33,247 nucleotides of DNA, from assembly GCA_013154005.1 (NCBI GenBank), contig JAADDK010000134.1, forward strand, positions 1-33,247. Direction: 5' to 3'. Under the pieces are notes generated by a model. The model did no database searches. It saw only the letters and a program-made list of their open reading frames with translations, and was not told the origin of the DNA. This document shows, piece after piece, positions 23,457 through 30,612 of this stretch; the first letter of the stretch is position 1, and the number at the start of each line of letters is the position of its first letter. Made by a program: the position numbers and the translations under genes. This DNA is from Methanobacteriota archaeon (GTDB lineage Archaea; Thermoplasmatota; Thermoplasmata; Thermoplasmatales; Aciduliprofundaceae).

Positions 23457-24145
23457 ATGATGTGCAGAAACCCCAGGCAACGCAGCAGTCTTCAGCGTCA
23501 AGCATGTACATGCTGTTTATGCTGTTAATGATGATGATAATGTTCATTCCTGAGTTAAGAACAGCTCTGGGCAATGCGGCAGGAATAATATTCACACCTT
23601 TATTCTCTTTTGGGGGTAAGTATCCAATTTACACGATTCTCTCCACAGGTGTGGTTTTGACGCTAATCAATGTCTGGGCCCGACACTACTTTGCCGACTG
23701 GATTCAGGTAGCAAAAGTGCAGGCGAAGATGAAAGCGTTCAATAAAGTTTACAGGGAAGCGGTGATGAAACAGGATACTGCAAAGCTGGAAAAATTGAAG
23801 GAATTGCAGGCTCAGTATATGAATGAGAGCATGAGCTCGCAGTCAAAGATGATGAAATCCACGATGATTACGCTTCTTATTGTAATAGCCATATTCACGT
23901 GGCTCTGGACCTTTATGCAGTACATCGCGATATACACGTACATGGCCGTACCATGGAACTTTGCGGTGGACATGAACTCATCGTTTATTTTTCCCTCTTG
24001 GCTCTGGATGTACTCCGCTGTGACAATGCCTCTTGCCTGGGTGGTGCAGTACATATTCAAGTACTTTGAGTTTACCAAGAAACTTAAGGAGTACGATGAA
24101 AGTGGAAAGCTTGTGGAAGAGCAGCTGGAGCGCGAGGAGGAATGA
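23453..24145 (+). CDS. DUF106 / EMC3-TMCO1-like membrane protein (Oxa1 superfamily)
   Basis: A 230-residue membrane protein of the archaeal DUF106 family, related to the insertases Oxa1/YidC, EMC3 and TMCO1. It has three to four transmembrane segments (about 18-36, 50-75, 138-160 and 180-205) and a cytoplasmic coiled-coil between the second and third (VQAKMKAFNKVYREAVMKQDTAKLEKLKELQAQYM), the family hallmark. It likely helps insert membrane proteins. Its position two genes after secY agrees with that role. ATGA overlaps on both sides couple it to adkA and cmk. Confidence 0.92.
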   Translation: MNDVQKPQATQQSSASSMYMLFMLLMMMIMFIPELRTALGNAAGIIFTPLFSFGGKYPIYTILSTGVVLTLINVWARHYFADWIQVAKVQAKMKAFNKVYREAVMKQDTAKLEKLKELQAQYMNESMSSQSKMMKSTMITLLIVIAIFTWLWTFMQYIAIYTYMAVPWNFAVDMNSSFIFPSWLWMYSAVTMPLAWVVQYIFKYFEFTKKLKEYDESGKLVEEQLEREEE

Positions 24146-24666
24146 GGTTCACAATAAGCGGCCCTCCAGGAAGTGGTAAGACAACGGTGGCAAAGCTTTT
24201 ATCCTCTAAACTGAACTATCCGCTCATCTCCGGTGGTATGATTTTCCGGCAGATGGCCAAGGAGATGGGCATGGACCTTGTGGAATTCAGCAGGTACGCG
24301 GAGGAGCACCCCGAAGTGGATTACAGAATAGATGAGGAGCTGGTGCGAAGAGCGAAGGAACTGGACAACGTTGTGGTGGACAGTCGCCTTGCGGGCTGGA
24401 TGCTTTATCGTAATGGTGTGCCCGCGTTTAAGATATACATTGATGCACCAGAGCACGTGCGTGCTGAGCGCATACAGAAAAGAGATGGCGGCGAGTTTCA
24501 GGAAGTACTGAACGCCATGCTTGCCCGGCAGGAGAGTGAGATAAAGCGATACATCGAACTCTACGGTGTGGATTACACGGATACCAGCGTGTACGACCTT
24601 GTGCTCGACTCTGCAAATATGACGCCCGAGGAGATAGTTAGCAAGATTCTGGAGGCGCTGCAATGA
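24142..24666 (+). CDS. cmk: cytidylate kinase, archaeal type
   Basis: A 174-residue CMP kinase. The P-loop is GPPGSGKTT (residues 7-15), followed by YPLISGGMIFRQMAKEMGMDLVEFSRYAEEHPEVDYRID and VVVDSRLAGW, as in archaeal Cmk; the LID-like part is IQKRDGG. It phosphorylates CMP/dCMP. It overlaps the DUF106 gene and cbf5 by 4 nt each (ATGA). The L34e and L14e genes that often sit after cmk in other archaea are absent. Confidence 0.94.
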   Translation: MRFTISGPPGSGKTTVAKLLSSKLNYPLISGGMIFRQMAKEMGMDLVEFSRYAEEHPEVDYRIDEELVRRAKELDNVVVDSRLAGWMLYRNGVPAFKIYIDAPEHVRAERIQKRDGGEFQEVLNAMLARQESEIKRYIELYGVDYTDTSVYDLVLDSANMTPEEIVSKILEALQ

Positions 24667-25502
24667 GTGTGGAGGCGCTTCTCAATTTTGGAGTGGTTAT
24701 CATCGATAAGCCAAAAGGCCCAACGAGTCATCAGGTAAGCGCGTGGGTGCGGAAAATTCTGAACGTGAATCGCACTGGCCATGCGGGCACGCTGGACCCG
24801 AAAGTTACCGGAGTTTTGCCGGTGGCGCTGAATCGAGCCACGAAACTGATTAATTATCTGCATTATTTGCCGAAAGAGTACGTGAGCGTGATGCGCCTGC
24901 ACGGCGAGGTTGATGACGCATCACTTCATCGCGTTTTTGAAGAGTTTCAGGGTGAAATTTATCAGATTCCGCCAGTGCGCAGTGCGGTGGCTCGACGATT
25001 AAGAAAGAGAACGGTGCATTCTCTAAAGTTCATAGAGCGGGAGGATAAGCTGGTGCTGTTCAGGGCAAAGGTGCAGTCGGGCACGTATATCCGTTCACTG
25101 TGCCGCGATATGGGCGATGCTCTGTGTGTGGGTGCTCAGATGGAAGACCTGAGAAGGGTGGCAACGGCTCAATTTACGGAAGAAGATGCGGTTTCTCTCA
25201 CTGATCTGTTAGATGCATATGTGTTCTGGAAAGAAGACGGTGACGACTCGCTTCTGAAACAGTACATCAAGCCGGGAGACAGTATCGTCTCGTTTCTTCC
25301 GAGAATAGTCGTATGGGACTCTGCGCTGAAAAATCTGGCAAACGGCTCACCGCTTTACAGGCCGGGTGTGGCGGAGATGCCCGAGCTTCAAAAAGGCGAA
25401 CTTTGCACGGTGTACACGCGCAGCGGACAGTTTATCTCGGTATCGCGGTTTGTGGGCGATGACGAGGTGGTGGCCGTGCCCGAGCGGGTCATAGTTGAGT
25501 GA
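24663..25502 (+). CDS. cbf5: tRNA/rRNA pseudouridine synthase Cbf5 (TruB family) with PUA domain
   Basis: A 279-residue Cbf5. The catalytic motif GHAGTLDPKVTGVLPVAL places the nucleophilic Asp at residue 45. GVVIIDKPKGPTSHQVSAWV precedes it; YIPPVRSAVARRLRKRTVHSL-like (YQIPPVRSAVARRLRKR) and SGTYIRSLCRDMG follow. The C-terminus (about 212-279) is a PUA domain (PRIVVWDSALKNLANGSPLYRPGV). Cbf5 acts in H/ACA RNPs and on tRNA U55. The N-terminal extension that wraps the PUA domain in Pyrococcus Cbf5 is missing here: only about 10 residues precede the catalytic domain. Confidence 0.93.
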   Translation: MSVEALLNFGVVIIDKPKGPTSHQVSAWVRKILNVNRTGHAGTLDPKVTGVLPVALNRATKLINYLHYLPKEYVSVMRLHGEVDDASLHRVFEEFQGEIYQIPPVRSAVARRLRKRTVHSLKFIEREDKLVLFRAKVQSGTYIRSLCRDMGDALCVGAQMEDLRRVATAQFTEEDAVSLTDLLDAYVFWKEDGDDSLLKQYIKPGDSIVSFLPRIVVWDSALKNLANGSPLYRPGVAEMPELQKGELCTVYTRSGQFISVSRFVGDDEVVAVPERVIVE

Positions 25503-25505
25503 AAC

Positions 25506-25514
25506 GTTTATTTT
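25506..25514 (+). promoter_or_regulatory. TATA box of the M20 peptidase gene
   Basis: GTTTATTTT is centred 26 nt before ATG 25536, directly after the cbf5 stop, indicating a leaderless transcript separate from the ribosomal operon. Confidence 0.5.
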
Positions 25515-25535
25515 CTTTGCGGGCATGTCCCACGC

Positions 25536-26738
25536 ATGGACGTAATGAAAGTTATTGACGAAATGGAAAGCGAAATAGTGAAGTTCATGGTTGATATGAT
25601 CCGCATAAACGCGGTTAACCCCGTGTCTGGCGGTCCCGGCGAGGAAAAGCGTGCCGAATTTTTGGAGCGAGCGTTGCACGAAATCTGCGATGAGGTCAAG
25701 CGCTACGACACTGTTGATGAGAATGGAATAAAGCGTCCGAATCTGGTAGGCATAATCTTTGGCGAGGACCGCTCTCGCACGCTGTGGATTCTGTCCCATA
25801 TGGATACCGTGCCTGAAGGCGATTTATCGCTCTGGAGCCATGACCCGTACGACCCGGTGGTGAAGGACGGTAAAATTTACGGGCGCGGCACGCTGGACGA
25901 CGGGCAGGGCATAGTGAGCTCATATTTTGCCGCCAAGGCGATTCTCAAAGCCGGACTGCGCCCAAAGATAAATCTCGGCTTGGTGTTTGTGGCTGACGAG
26001 GAGGCGGGAAGTCGCTACGGTGTGCATTATCTGATGGACAAGGACCTGTTCATGAAAGATGACCTTGTGGTGGTGCCCGATGCCGGCAACTCCGACGGCT
26101 CGTTCGTGGAGATTGCGGAGAAAGGCGCGCTGTGGCTGAAGATAACAACGCTGGGCAAGCAGAGCCATGCCAGCCGCCCGGATAAAGGGTTGAATGCGCA
26201 CCGCATTGCGATGAAATTCGCGCTTCGGGTGGACGAGTATCTGCACGATAAGTATTCATCTACCAATACGCTGTTTGAGCCGCCGGTATCCACATTTGAG
26301 ATAACGAAAAAGGAGAAAAACGTGGATAATGTGAATACCGTTCCGGGTACTGATGTATTCTACTTTGATTTTCGCATACTGCCAGAGCACAGAGTGGAAG
26401 AAGTGCTTGAAGACGTAAAGCGCATTGCGGAGGAGATGAGCAAAGAAACCGGTGCGGATATTAAGGTTGAAGTGGTGCAGCGTGGAGAGCCGTCTGCCAC
26501 ACCGGAAGACAGCGAAATAGTTAAAAAATTAGTCCGGGCATTGAAGGAGCTGCGTGGCATTGAGCCCATAATTGGTGGCATAGGCGGCGGCACAGTTGCG
26601 GCAGCATTCAGAAAGATAGGCATACCCGCGGTGGTATGGATGACCGCCGACGATGTGGAGCATCAGCCCGACGAGTACTGCCGCATTGAAAATCTCGTCA
26701 ATGATGCGAAAGTGTTTGCGTATCTTGCACTGCATTGA
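25536..26738 (+). CDS. M20 family metallopeptidase (ArgE/DapE/carboxypeptidase-like)
   Basis: A 400-residue M20 zinc hydrolase. Metal ligands can be placed: His88 and Asp90 in SHMDTVP, Asp121 in GRGTLDDGQG, the catalytic/ligand Glu pair in VADEEAG (155-156), Asp182 in VPDAG, and His376 in VEHQP. The dimerisation domain lies between about 195 and 310 (GKQSHASRPDKGLNAH). Members remove acyl groups or N-terminal residues in arginine/lysine synthesis or peptide turnover; the substrate cannot be told from sequence and no biosynthesis genes are adjacent. Its 3' end overlaps the opposing PPAT gene by 41 nt. Confidence 0.92.
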   Translation: MDVMKVIDEMESEIVKFMVDMIRINAVNPVSGGPGEEKRAEFLERALHEICDEVKRYDTVDENGIKRPNLVGIIFGEDRSRTLWILSHMDTVPEGDLSLWSHDPYDPVVKDGKIYGRGTLDDGQGIVSSYFAAKAILKAGLRPKINLGLVFVADEEAGSRYGVHYLMDKDLFMKDDLVVVPDAGNSDGSFVEIAEKGALWLKITTLGKQSHASRPDKGLNAHRIAMKFALRVDEYLHDKYSSTNTLFEPPVSTFEITKKEKNVDNVNTVPGTDVFYFDFRILPEHRVEEVLEDVKRIAEEMSKETGADIKVEVVQRGEPSATPEDSEIVKKLVRALKELRGIEPIIGGIGGGTVAAAFRKIGIPAVVWMTADDVEHQPDEYCRIENLVNDAKVFAYLALH

Positions 26739-27690
26739 GATAATGCTCTGCGCCCACGCGCGGAATCATGGCCATCAGCACCGCCTGAGCGTTGAACTCG
26801 TCGCGAGAAATCAGGCCGTTGCTCAGGTACCCGATGGCACCCATCTTTTTCTTTATTTCCGATATGCCAGTGAGCTGTTCCATTGCCACGCCCACCTCCA
26901 TACCATCTTTTACCATCTCTATCACTCTGGGCGGATACACGAATCCGCCCGTGTGCCCGAACGTTGTGCGCCCGTAATAATCCAGAATCACGCAGTACGC
27001 TCTGTCCAGATATTCTTTCATAACATCGTCCCAGAACAGCCCAGCCTCTATGCCCACACTGTAATCTTCGTTTTCCATCGCTCGCTGTGCTCGATTTAAT
27101 GCGCCCTGCACGGTTTCTTCTTCGAATGGCTGGGGCGGCACACCACTATCCACGCTCTTTGGTATGAACTCCATATCAAGTTTAAACACGCGCTCAAACA
27201 CACTGCGCACAGCATTTATTTTTGAGGGATTTTGAGAACCCACTGCCACTCTGAGCGGCTTCAATCTTTTTCCTTCTTCGTCAATCAATCCCGCGCGTAT
27301 TCTTCTCGATGAAATGGGCAGCAGGTCCTGCGCCAGGTATATTGGAATGGTGATGATTTTCATGGGCTTCATATTTCTTTTCTCTCTTTCCCGGTTAATC
27401 AGCTCGGCATTTACCCGGGTCTCTTCGGATACCACAATTGCATCAAAATCTTCCGTGAGCGTGGGCCCGTACAGGTCGTGAATTTTCACAATGCGAAACT
27501 TCTTTCCGAATCTTTCGGCGAATTTGCGCACTTCCTCGCTTCGCGTAGCAAAATCTTTTTGCACACCTTCTTTGAAATTATCCGCAGTTATGCCGATGGT
27601 GATGCTCTCTCCGATTTCAAACGCTTTTTCGAGCAGCGCCCTGTGCCCTCTGTGCATGTACTCGAACGTGCCGCCCAGAACCACTTTCAT
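26698..27690 (-). CDS. phosphopantetheine adenylyltransferase fused to DUF84/YjjX-type NTP phosphatase
   Basis: A 330-residue two-domain protein. Residues 1-137 are archaeal PPAT of coenzyme A synthesis: GGTFEYMHRGHRALL (His13, His16 of the HxGH motif) and ISSRRIRAGLID. Residues about 147-315 form a DUF84 (YjjX-like inosine/xanthosine triphosphatase) domain: VAVGSQNPSKINAV, PPQPFEEETVQGALNRAQRA, DYSVGIEAGLF and GHTGGFVYPP. The fusion resembles one known from Thermoplasma relatives, from memory. A GAGGTGAGCAC site precedes ATG and a TATA lies 41 nt upstream. The last 13 or so residues are encoded antisense to the M20 gene end. Confidence 0.93.
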   Translation of the reverse strand: MKVVLGGTFEYMHRGHRALLEKAFEIGESITIGITADNFKEGVQKDFATRSEEVRKFAERFGKKFRIVKIHDLYGPTLTEDFDAIVVSEETRVNAELINREREKRNMKPMKIITIPIYLAQDLLPISSRRIRAGLIDEEGKRLKPLRVAVGSQNPSKINAVRSVFERVFKLDMEFIPKSVDSGVPPQPFEEETVQGALNRAQRAMENEDYSVGIEAGLFWDDVMKEYLDRAYCVILDYYGRTTFGHTGGFVYPPRVIEMVKDGMEVGVAMEQLTGISEIKKKMGAIGYLSNGLISRDEFNAQAVLMAMIPRVGAEHYLNAVQDTQTLSHH

Positions 27691-27726
27691 GTGCTCACCT
27701 CAAACGCGGCGGACAGGTGCTTTAGA

Positions 27727-27736
27727 GTATAAAAAA
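27727..27736 (-). promoter_or_regulatory. TATA box of the PPAT-DUF84 gene
   Basis: Minus-strand TTTTTTATAC lies about 41 nt before the ATG, giving a leader of about 16 nt that includes GAGGTG. Confidence 0.5.
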
Positions 27737-27748
27737 TCATCGTTTTTC

Positions 27749-27762
27749 GCCCCCCGCGGGGC
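27749..27762 (-). terminator. GC-rich palindrome, possible terminator of the DUF2116 gene
   Basis: CCCCGCGGGG (27752-27761) within GCCCCCCGCGGGGC is a perfect GC palindrome, unusual for the local AT-rich intergenic DNA. On the minus strand it is followed by GAAAAACGATGATTTTTT. It could end the DUF2116 transcript or bind a regulator ahead of the PPAT promoter. Confidence 0.35.
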
Positions 27763-27808
27763 TGTATGGCTAAAATGGAGAATACGAAAGCACGTTGAAT
27801 CCGCGCCA

Positions 27809-28069
27809 CTATAGCCCGCCCATGCTTGCCATCAGTATTATTATGAGAATCACAAGGAAAATCATCCAGATGTACATATTCATTTTTTTTCTGCGCAGAA
27901 GGGTATTCCATTCATCTTCGCATTTTTTAGAGCAGAACTGCTTGTCTGGCGGTATGGCTATTCCGCAGTTCATGCAGTGCCGGTGCGGCACAATATCTTT
28001 TTTTGATTTGAGGCGGTTTATTTCCACTCTCAATGACTCCACTTCATTTTTAAGGTTATCATCTACCAT
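27809..28069 (-). CDS. DUF2116 zinc-ribbon protein with C-terminal membrane anchor
   Basis: An 86-residue protein. Residues 1-25 look like a short coiled coil (NEVESLRVEINRLKSKK). Residues about 30-52 are the DUF2116 zinc ribbon, HCMNCGIAIPPDKQFCSKKCEDEW, with four Cys. The C-terminus (about 65-84) is one transmembrane helix, so it is a tail-anchored cytoplasmic-facing zinc protein. Function unknown. The ATG lies 24 nt from a TATA (CTATAAATC), so the transcript is leaderless. It diverges from the glycerate kinase gene. Confidence 0.85.
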   Translation of the reverse strand: MVDDNLKNEVESLRVEINRLKSKKDIVPHRHCMNCGIAIPPDKQFCSKKCEDEWNTLLRRKKMNMYIWMIFLVILIIILMASMGGL

Positions 28070-28088
28070 ATCTGTGCATGGCTCACCA

Positions 28089-28120
28089 GATTTATAGTTT
28101 ATGCGACAGTTTTTTATTTA
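28089..28120. promoter_or_regulatory. divergent promoters for DUF2116 and glycerate kinase genes
   Basis: Minus-strand CTATAAATC (28089-28097) is 24 nt before the DUF2116 ATG. Plus-strand TTTTTTATTTA (28110-28120) is 25 nt before the glycerate kinase ATG. The two TATA boxes are about 22 nt apart, so transcription-factor occupancy could be shared or exclusive. Confidence 0.55.
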
Positions 28121-28139
28121 TGAATGATGTGTGTGAAAC

Positions 28140-29363
28140 ATGGATGTTTTGAAAACTGTGCCTGCTGCAGGGGCCGAAGAGATGAAACTGCTTAACGCTC
28201 TGGATTTGGTGCTTCTCGCTCTCAGAGGAGATCATGTCATTATAAATTCATTAAGCTTCGACTCGATGTTATATGTAAAACATAATGAGTTCGACATTCC
28301 AAAAAAGCTCCATGTGGTTGGTGCGGGCAAGGCGGCGTGCCCCATGGCGGTTGGCCTTATTCATCTCTTGGGCTCGCGAATTGCGGGAGGCATCATAAAC
28401 ACCAATTACTGCGAGTACGGCCCGATTAACGGAATACGGGTAAATTTAACCGCGCACCCCGTACCCGACGCGCATACGGTAGAAGCGTCCCGGCGTGTGG
28501 TTCGGTATATTGAATCTTTGGATGAGCACGATTTCGTGGTATTTCTGATATCGGGAGGTGCATCTTCCCTGTTAGAAGTGCCGCGCATTCCCCTTGACAG
28601 GTACGTGCGCATTCTCCGCGCTTTGCTTTTGCGGGGTGCGAATATTGAGGAGATTAACCGGGTTCGCATCTTTCTGTCTTCCGTGAAAGGGGGCAAGCTG
28701 CTGGGACGGTTTCGGGGCAGATGTGTTTCACTAATCATATCCGACGTGATGGGTGCTCCATCTCTCGTTGGCTCCGGGCTCACGTATTCGATGCACGTGG
28801 AGCGTGGTGAAGTGCTGAGCATATTCAAAAAGTACGGTGTTAACGAGGATATTCCCTCTGATGATTCTGCACCGAGGGGCACATGCGAGAATTTCGTGCT
28901 TGCCGATAACGCATTTGCGAGAAAACTGCTTGCCTCGCAGCTCTCTGCCACGCTGGTGGAAGAGCCCATGGTGGGAGACGTGCGCGAGGTTGCAGAACGC
29001 ATTTTATCGTACTCTGCTCCGGGCATATATGTTTTTGGGGGTGAGCCCACCGTGAACGTGGGCGCGGCGCAGGGTAAGGGTGGTCGAAATCAGGAGCTGG
29101 CCCTGAGAGTGGCCATGGGTATCGAGGGCACAGATACGGTCTTTGTGTCCCTCGGCACTGACGGCGTGGACGGACCCACCGATGCGGCCGGCGCGATGGT
29201 AAACGGAGACACGGCGAAAAAACTAAGAGACGCAGGCATAGATTTAGAGGAGGTATTGAAAATGCATGACTCTTACACTGCGCTTGGCCGGGTGGGTGCC
29301 CGAATACATACGGGATACACGGGTACGAATGTTGCTGATTTGATGATTTTGCGTAAAATTTGA
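28140..29363 (+). CDS. gck: glycerate 2-kinase (GckA/MOFRL family)
   Basis: A 407-residue kinase of the type found in archaeal non-phosphorylating Entner-Doudoroff metabolism, converting glycerate to 2-phosphoglycerate. Seen: HVVGAGKAACPMA (about 59-71), TAHPVPDAHTVEASRRV, FLISGGASSLLEVP, EINRVRIFLSSVKGGKL, SLIISDVMG, GGEPTVNV, KGGRNQELALR, and SLGTDGVDGPTDAAGAMV; the C-terminal third is the MOFRL domain. Length is typical. Leaderless start from the 28110 TATA. No other sugar-pathway gene is adjacent. Confidence 0.93.
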   Translation: MDVLKTVPAAGAEEMKLLNALDLVLLALRGDHVIINSLSFDSMLYVKHNEFDIPKKLHVVGAGKAACPMAVGLIHLLGSRIAGGIINTNYCEYGPINGIRVNLTAHPVPDAHTVEASRRVVRYIESLDEHDFVVFLISGGASSLLEVPRIPLDRYVRILRALLLRGANIEEINRVRIFLSSVKGGKLLGRFRGRCVSLIISDVMGAPSLVGSGLTYSMHVERGEVLSIFKKYGVNEDIPSDDSAPRGTCENFVLADNAFARKLLASQLSATLVEEPMVGDVREVAERILSYSAPGIYVFGGEPTVNVGAAQGKGGRNQELALRVAMGIEGTDTVFVSLGTDGVDGPTDAAGAMVNGDTAKKLRDAGIDLEEVLKMHDSYTALGRVGARIHTGYTGTNVADLMILRKI

Positions 29364-29390
29364 GCTGAACATGGCATGAATTGCCGAAAC

Positions 29391-29400
29391 CTTAAAATAT
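29391..29400 (+). promoter_or_regulatory. TATA box of the TPR/HhH operon
   Basis: CTTAAAATAT is centred 26 nt before ATG 29422, again indicating a leaderless transcript. Confidence 0.5.
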
Positions 29401-29421
29401 GGATAACTCAATTATTAGGGT

Positions 29422-30612
29422 ATGAAAGAGTACACCGAGTACATTCTGGGACTGGATGTGGCAGCAGTTATTTCCACGATTATAATTTTCCTGTTTGGTA
29501 ACCTGCAGGCGCAATCTGCGTTTATGCTGGCCACGCAGCTTATATTTGTGCTTTCCACGCTTGCGCTAGCGCTCACGTTTCTGTACTATGTGCAGGTGGG
29601 CTCCAATAACCAGCTTCTGATTCCTGGACTGGTGATATTCGGTATAGGCGCGGCGATAACGTTTTTCAGCTGGTTTATTGGGGGCCTGGTGGCTCTGGCG
29701 GCGCTGTTGCTTTTGCTGATGATTAAAAATATCGATGCAAAAGAGAGGATGGGATTGTTTATCACATACGGCGGTTTTGCAATTCTTGCAGTGATGCCAC
29801 CTGTAGCAGCGCTTTTATCTTTGAGTTTCGGCATGTCTGATATCATACTCATCATTGTGGGGCTTGCACTGATCATTGTTGGCATAATATTCACTTTAAA
29901 AGTTCGCAAGTCTGTGGAAGTCATAAATATAGGCTTTATATTTCTCACGCTGGCGTTTCTTTTCATAGCTCCCGCCCATGAGCTGCTGGGCATACACGCC
30001 AATGGGGGATACGGTGTGTATGACGAATCCATAGTGTTCTCTGCCACGGTGACGTTTTTCATATTTTTCTCAAATCTTGTGCTGTATCTCTGGCATGAGA
30101 AGAATGTGCTTCGAGATATTGAGCTGGGTTACAAGTTTCTCAAGAAAGGCAAATATTCGGAGGCTTATGCACATTTTCAGAAAGCGTATAAGGATTTTCC
30201 AGATGATGAGCGTGTTCTAAATGGACTTGGTCTATCACTTATGAAGATGGGTAAATATAACGAAAGTGAAGAGTATCTTCGCAAGCTTACGCGGCTGTAC
30301 GCGGGAAATAACACGTATCTTACCAATCTTGGAAATCTGTATTTCCGCAGCGGGCGCATAGATAAAGCCATCGAGACGTATCAGAAGGTGCTTGAGCGAG
30401 AGCCTAATTTTTACAATGCCCTTAATAATCTTGCCCGGTGCTATATGGAGAAGGGTGATTATGAAAAAGCGCGTGAATATCTGGAAAAGGCCATTGCGGT
30501 GGACCAGGATAAGAAGGCTGCAAAGGTAAACTATTATTTCCTTCTCACCGCGCTGGGTATGGGCGATGAAGCTAAAAGATATAAAGCTGAAATTGGTGGG
30601 TTGGTAGAATGA
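29422..30612 (+). CDS. multi-pass membrane protein with C-terminal TPR repeats
   Basis: A 396-residue protein. Residues about 10-225 contain seven or eight hydrophobic segments. From about residue 230 come four to five TPR units, for example GYKFLKKGKYSEAYAHFQKA, NLGNLYFRSGRIDKAIETYQ and NLARCYMEKGDYEKAREYLE. TPRs usually bind proteins, so this looks like a membrane docking platform with its scaffold probably in the cytoplasm. The exact family is not recognised. The stop overlaps the next gene's start as ATGA, so the two products are probably made together. Confidence 0.85.
   Translation: MKEYTEYILGLDVAAVISTIIIFLFGNLQAQSAFMLATQLIFVLSTLALALTFLYYVQVGSNNQLLIPGLVIFGIGAAITFFSWFIGGLVALAALLLLLMIKNIDAKERMGLFITYGGFAILAVMPPVAALLSLSFGMSDIILIIVGLALIIVGIIFTLKVRKSVEVINIGFIFLTLAFLFIAPAHELLGIHANGGYGVYDESIVFSATVTFFIFFSNLVLYLWHEKNVLRDIELGYKFLKKGKYSEAYAHFQKAYKDFPDDERVLNGLGLSLMKMGKYNESEEYLRKLTRLYAGNNTYLTNLGNLYFRSGRIDKAIETYQKVLEREPNFYNALNNLARCYMEKGDYEKAREYLEKAIAVDQDKKAAKVNYYFLLTALGMGDEAKRYKAEIGGLVE

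Noticed and set aside
26653-27099. Plus-strand 148-residue ORF overlapping the M20 end and the PPAT fusion
   Set aside because: Antisense to the DUF84 domain, no family motif, low-complexity His/Cys content typical of shadow frames here.
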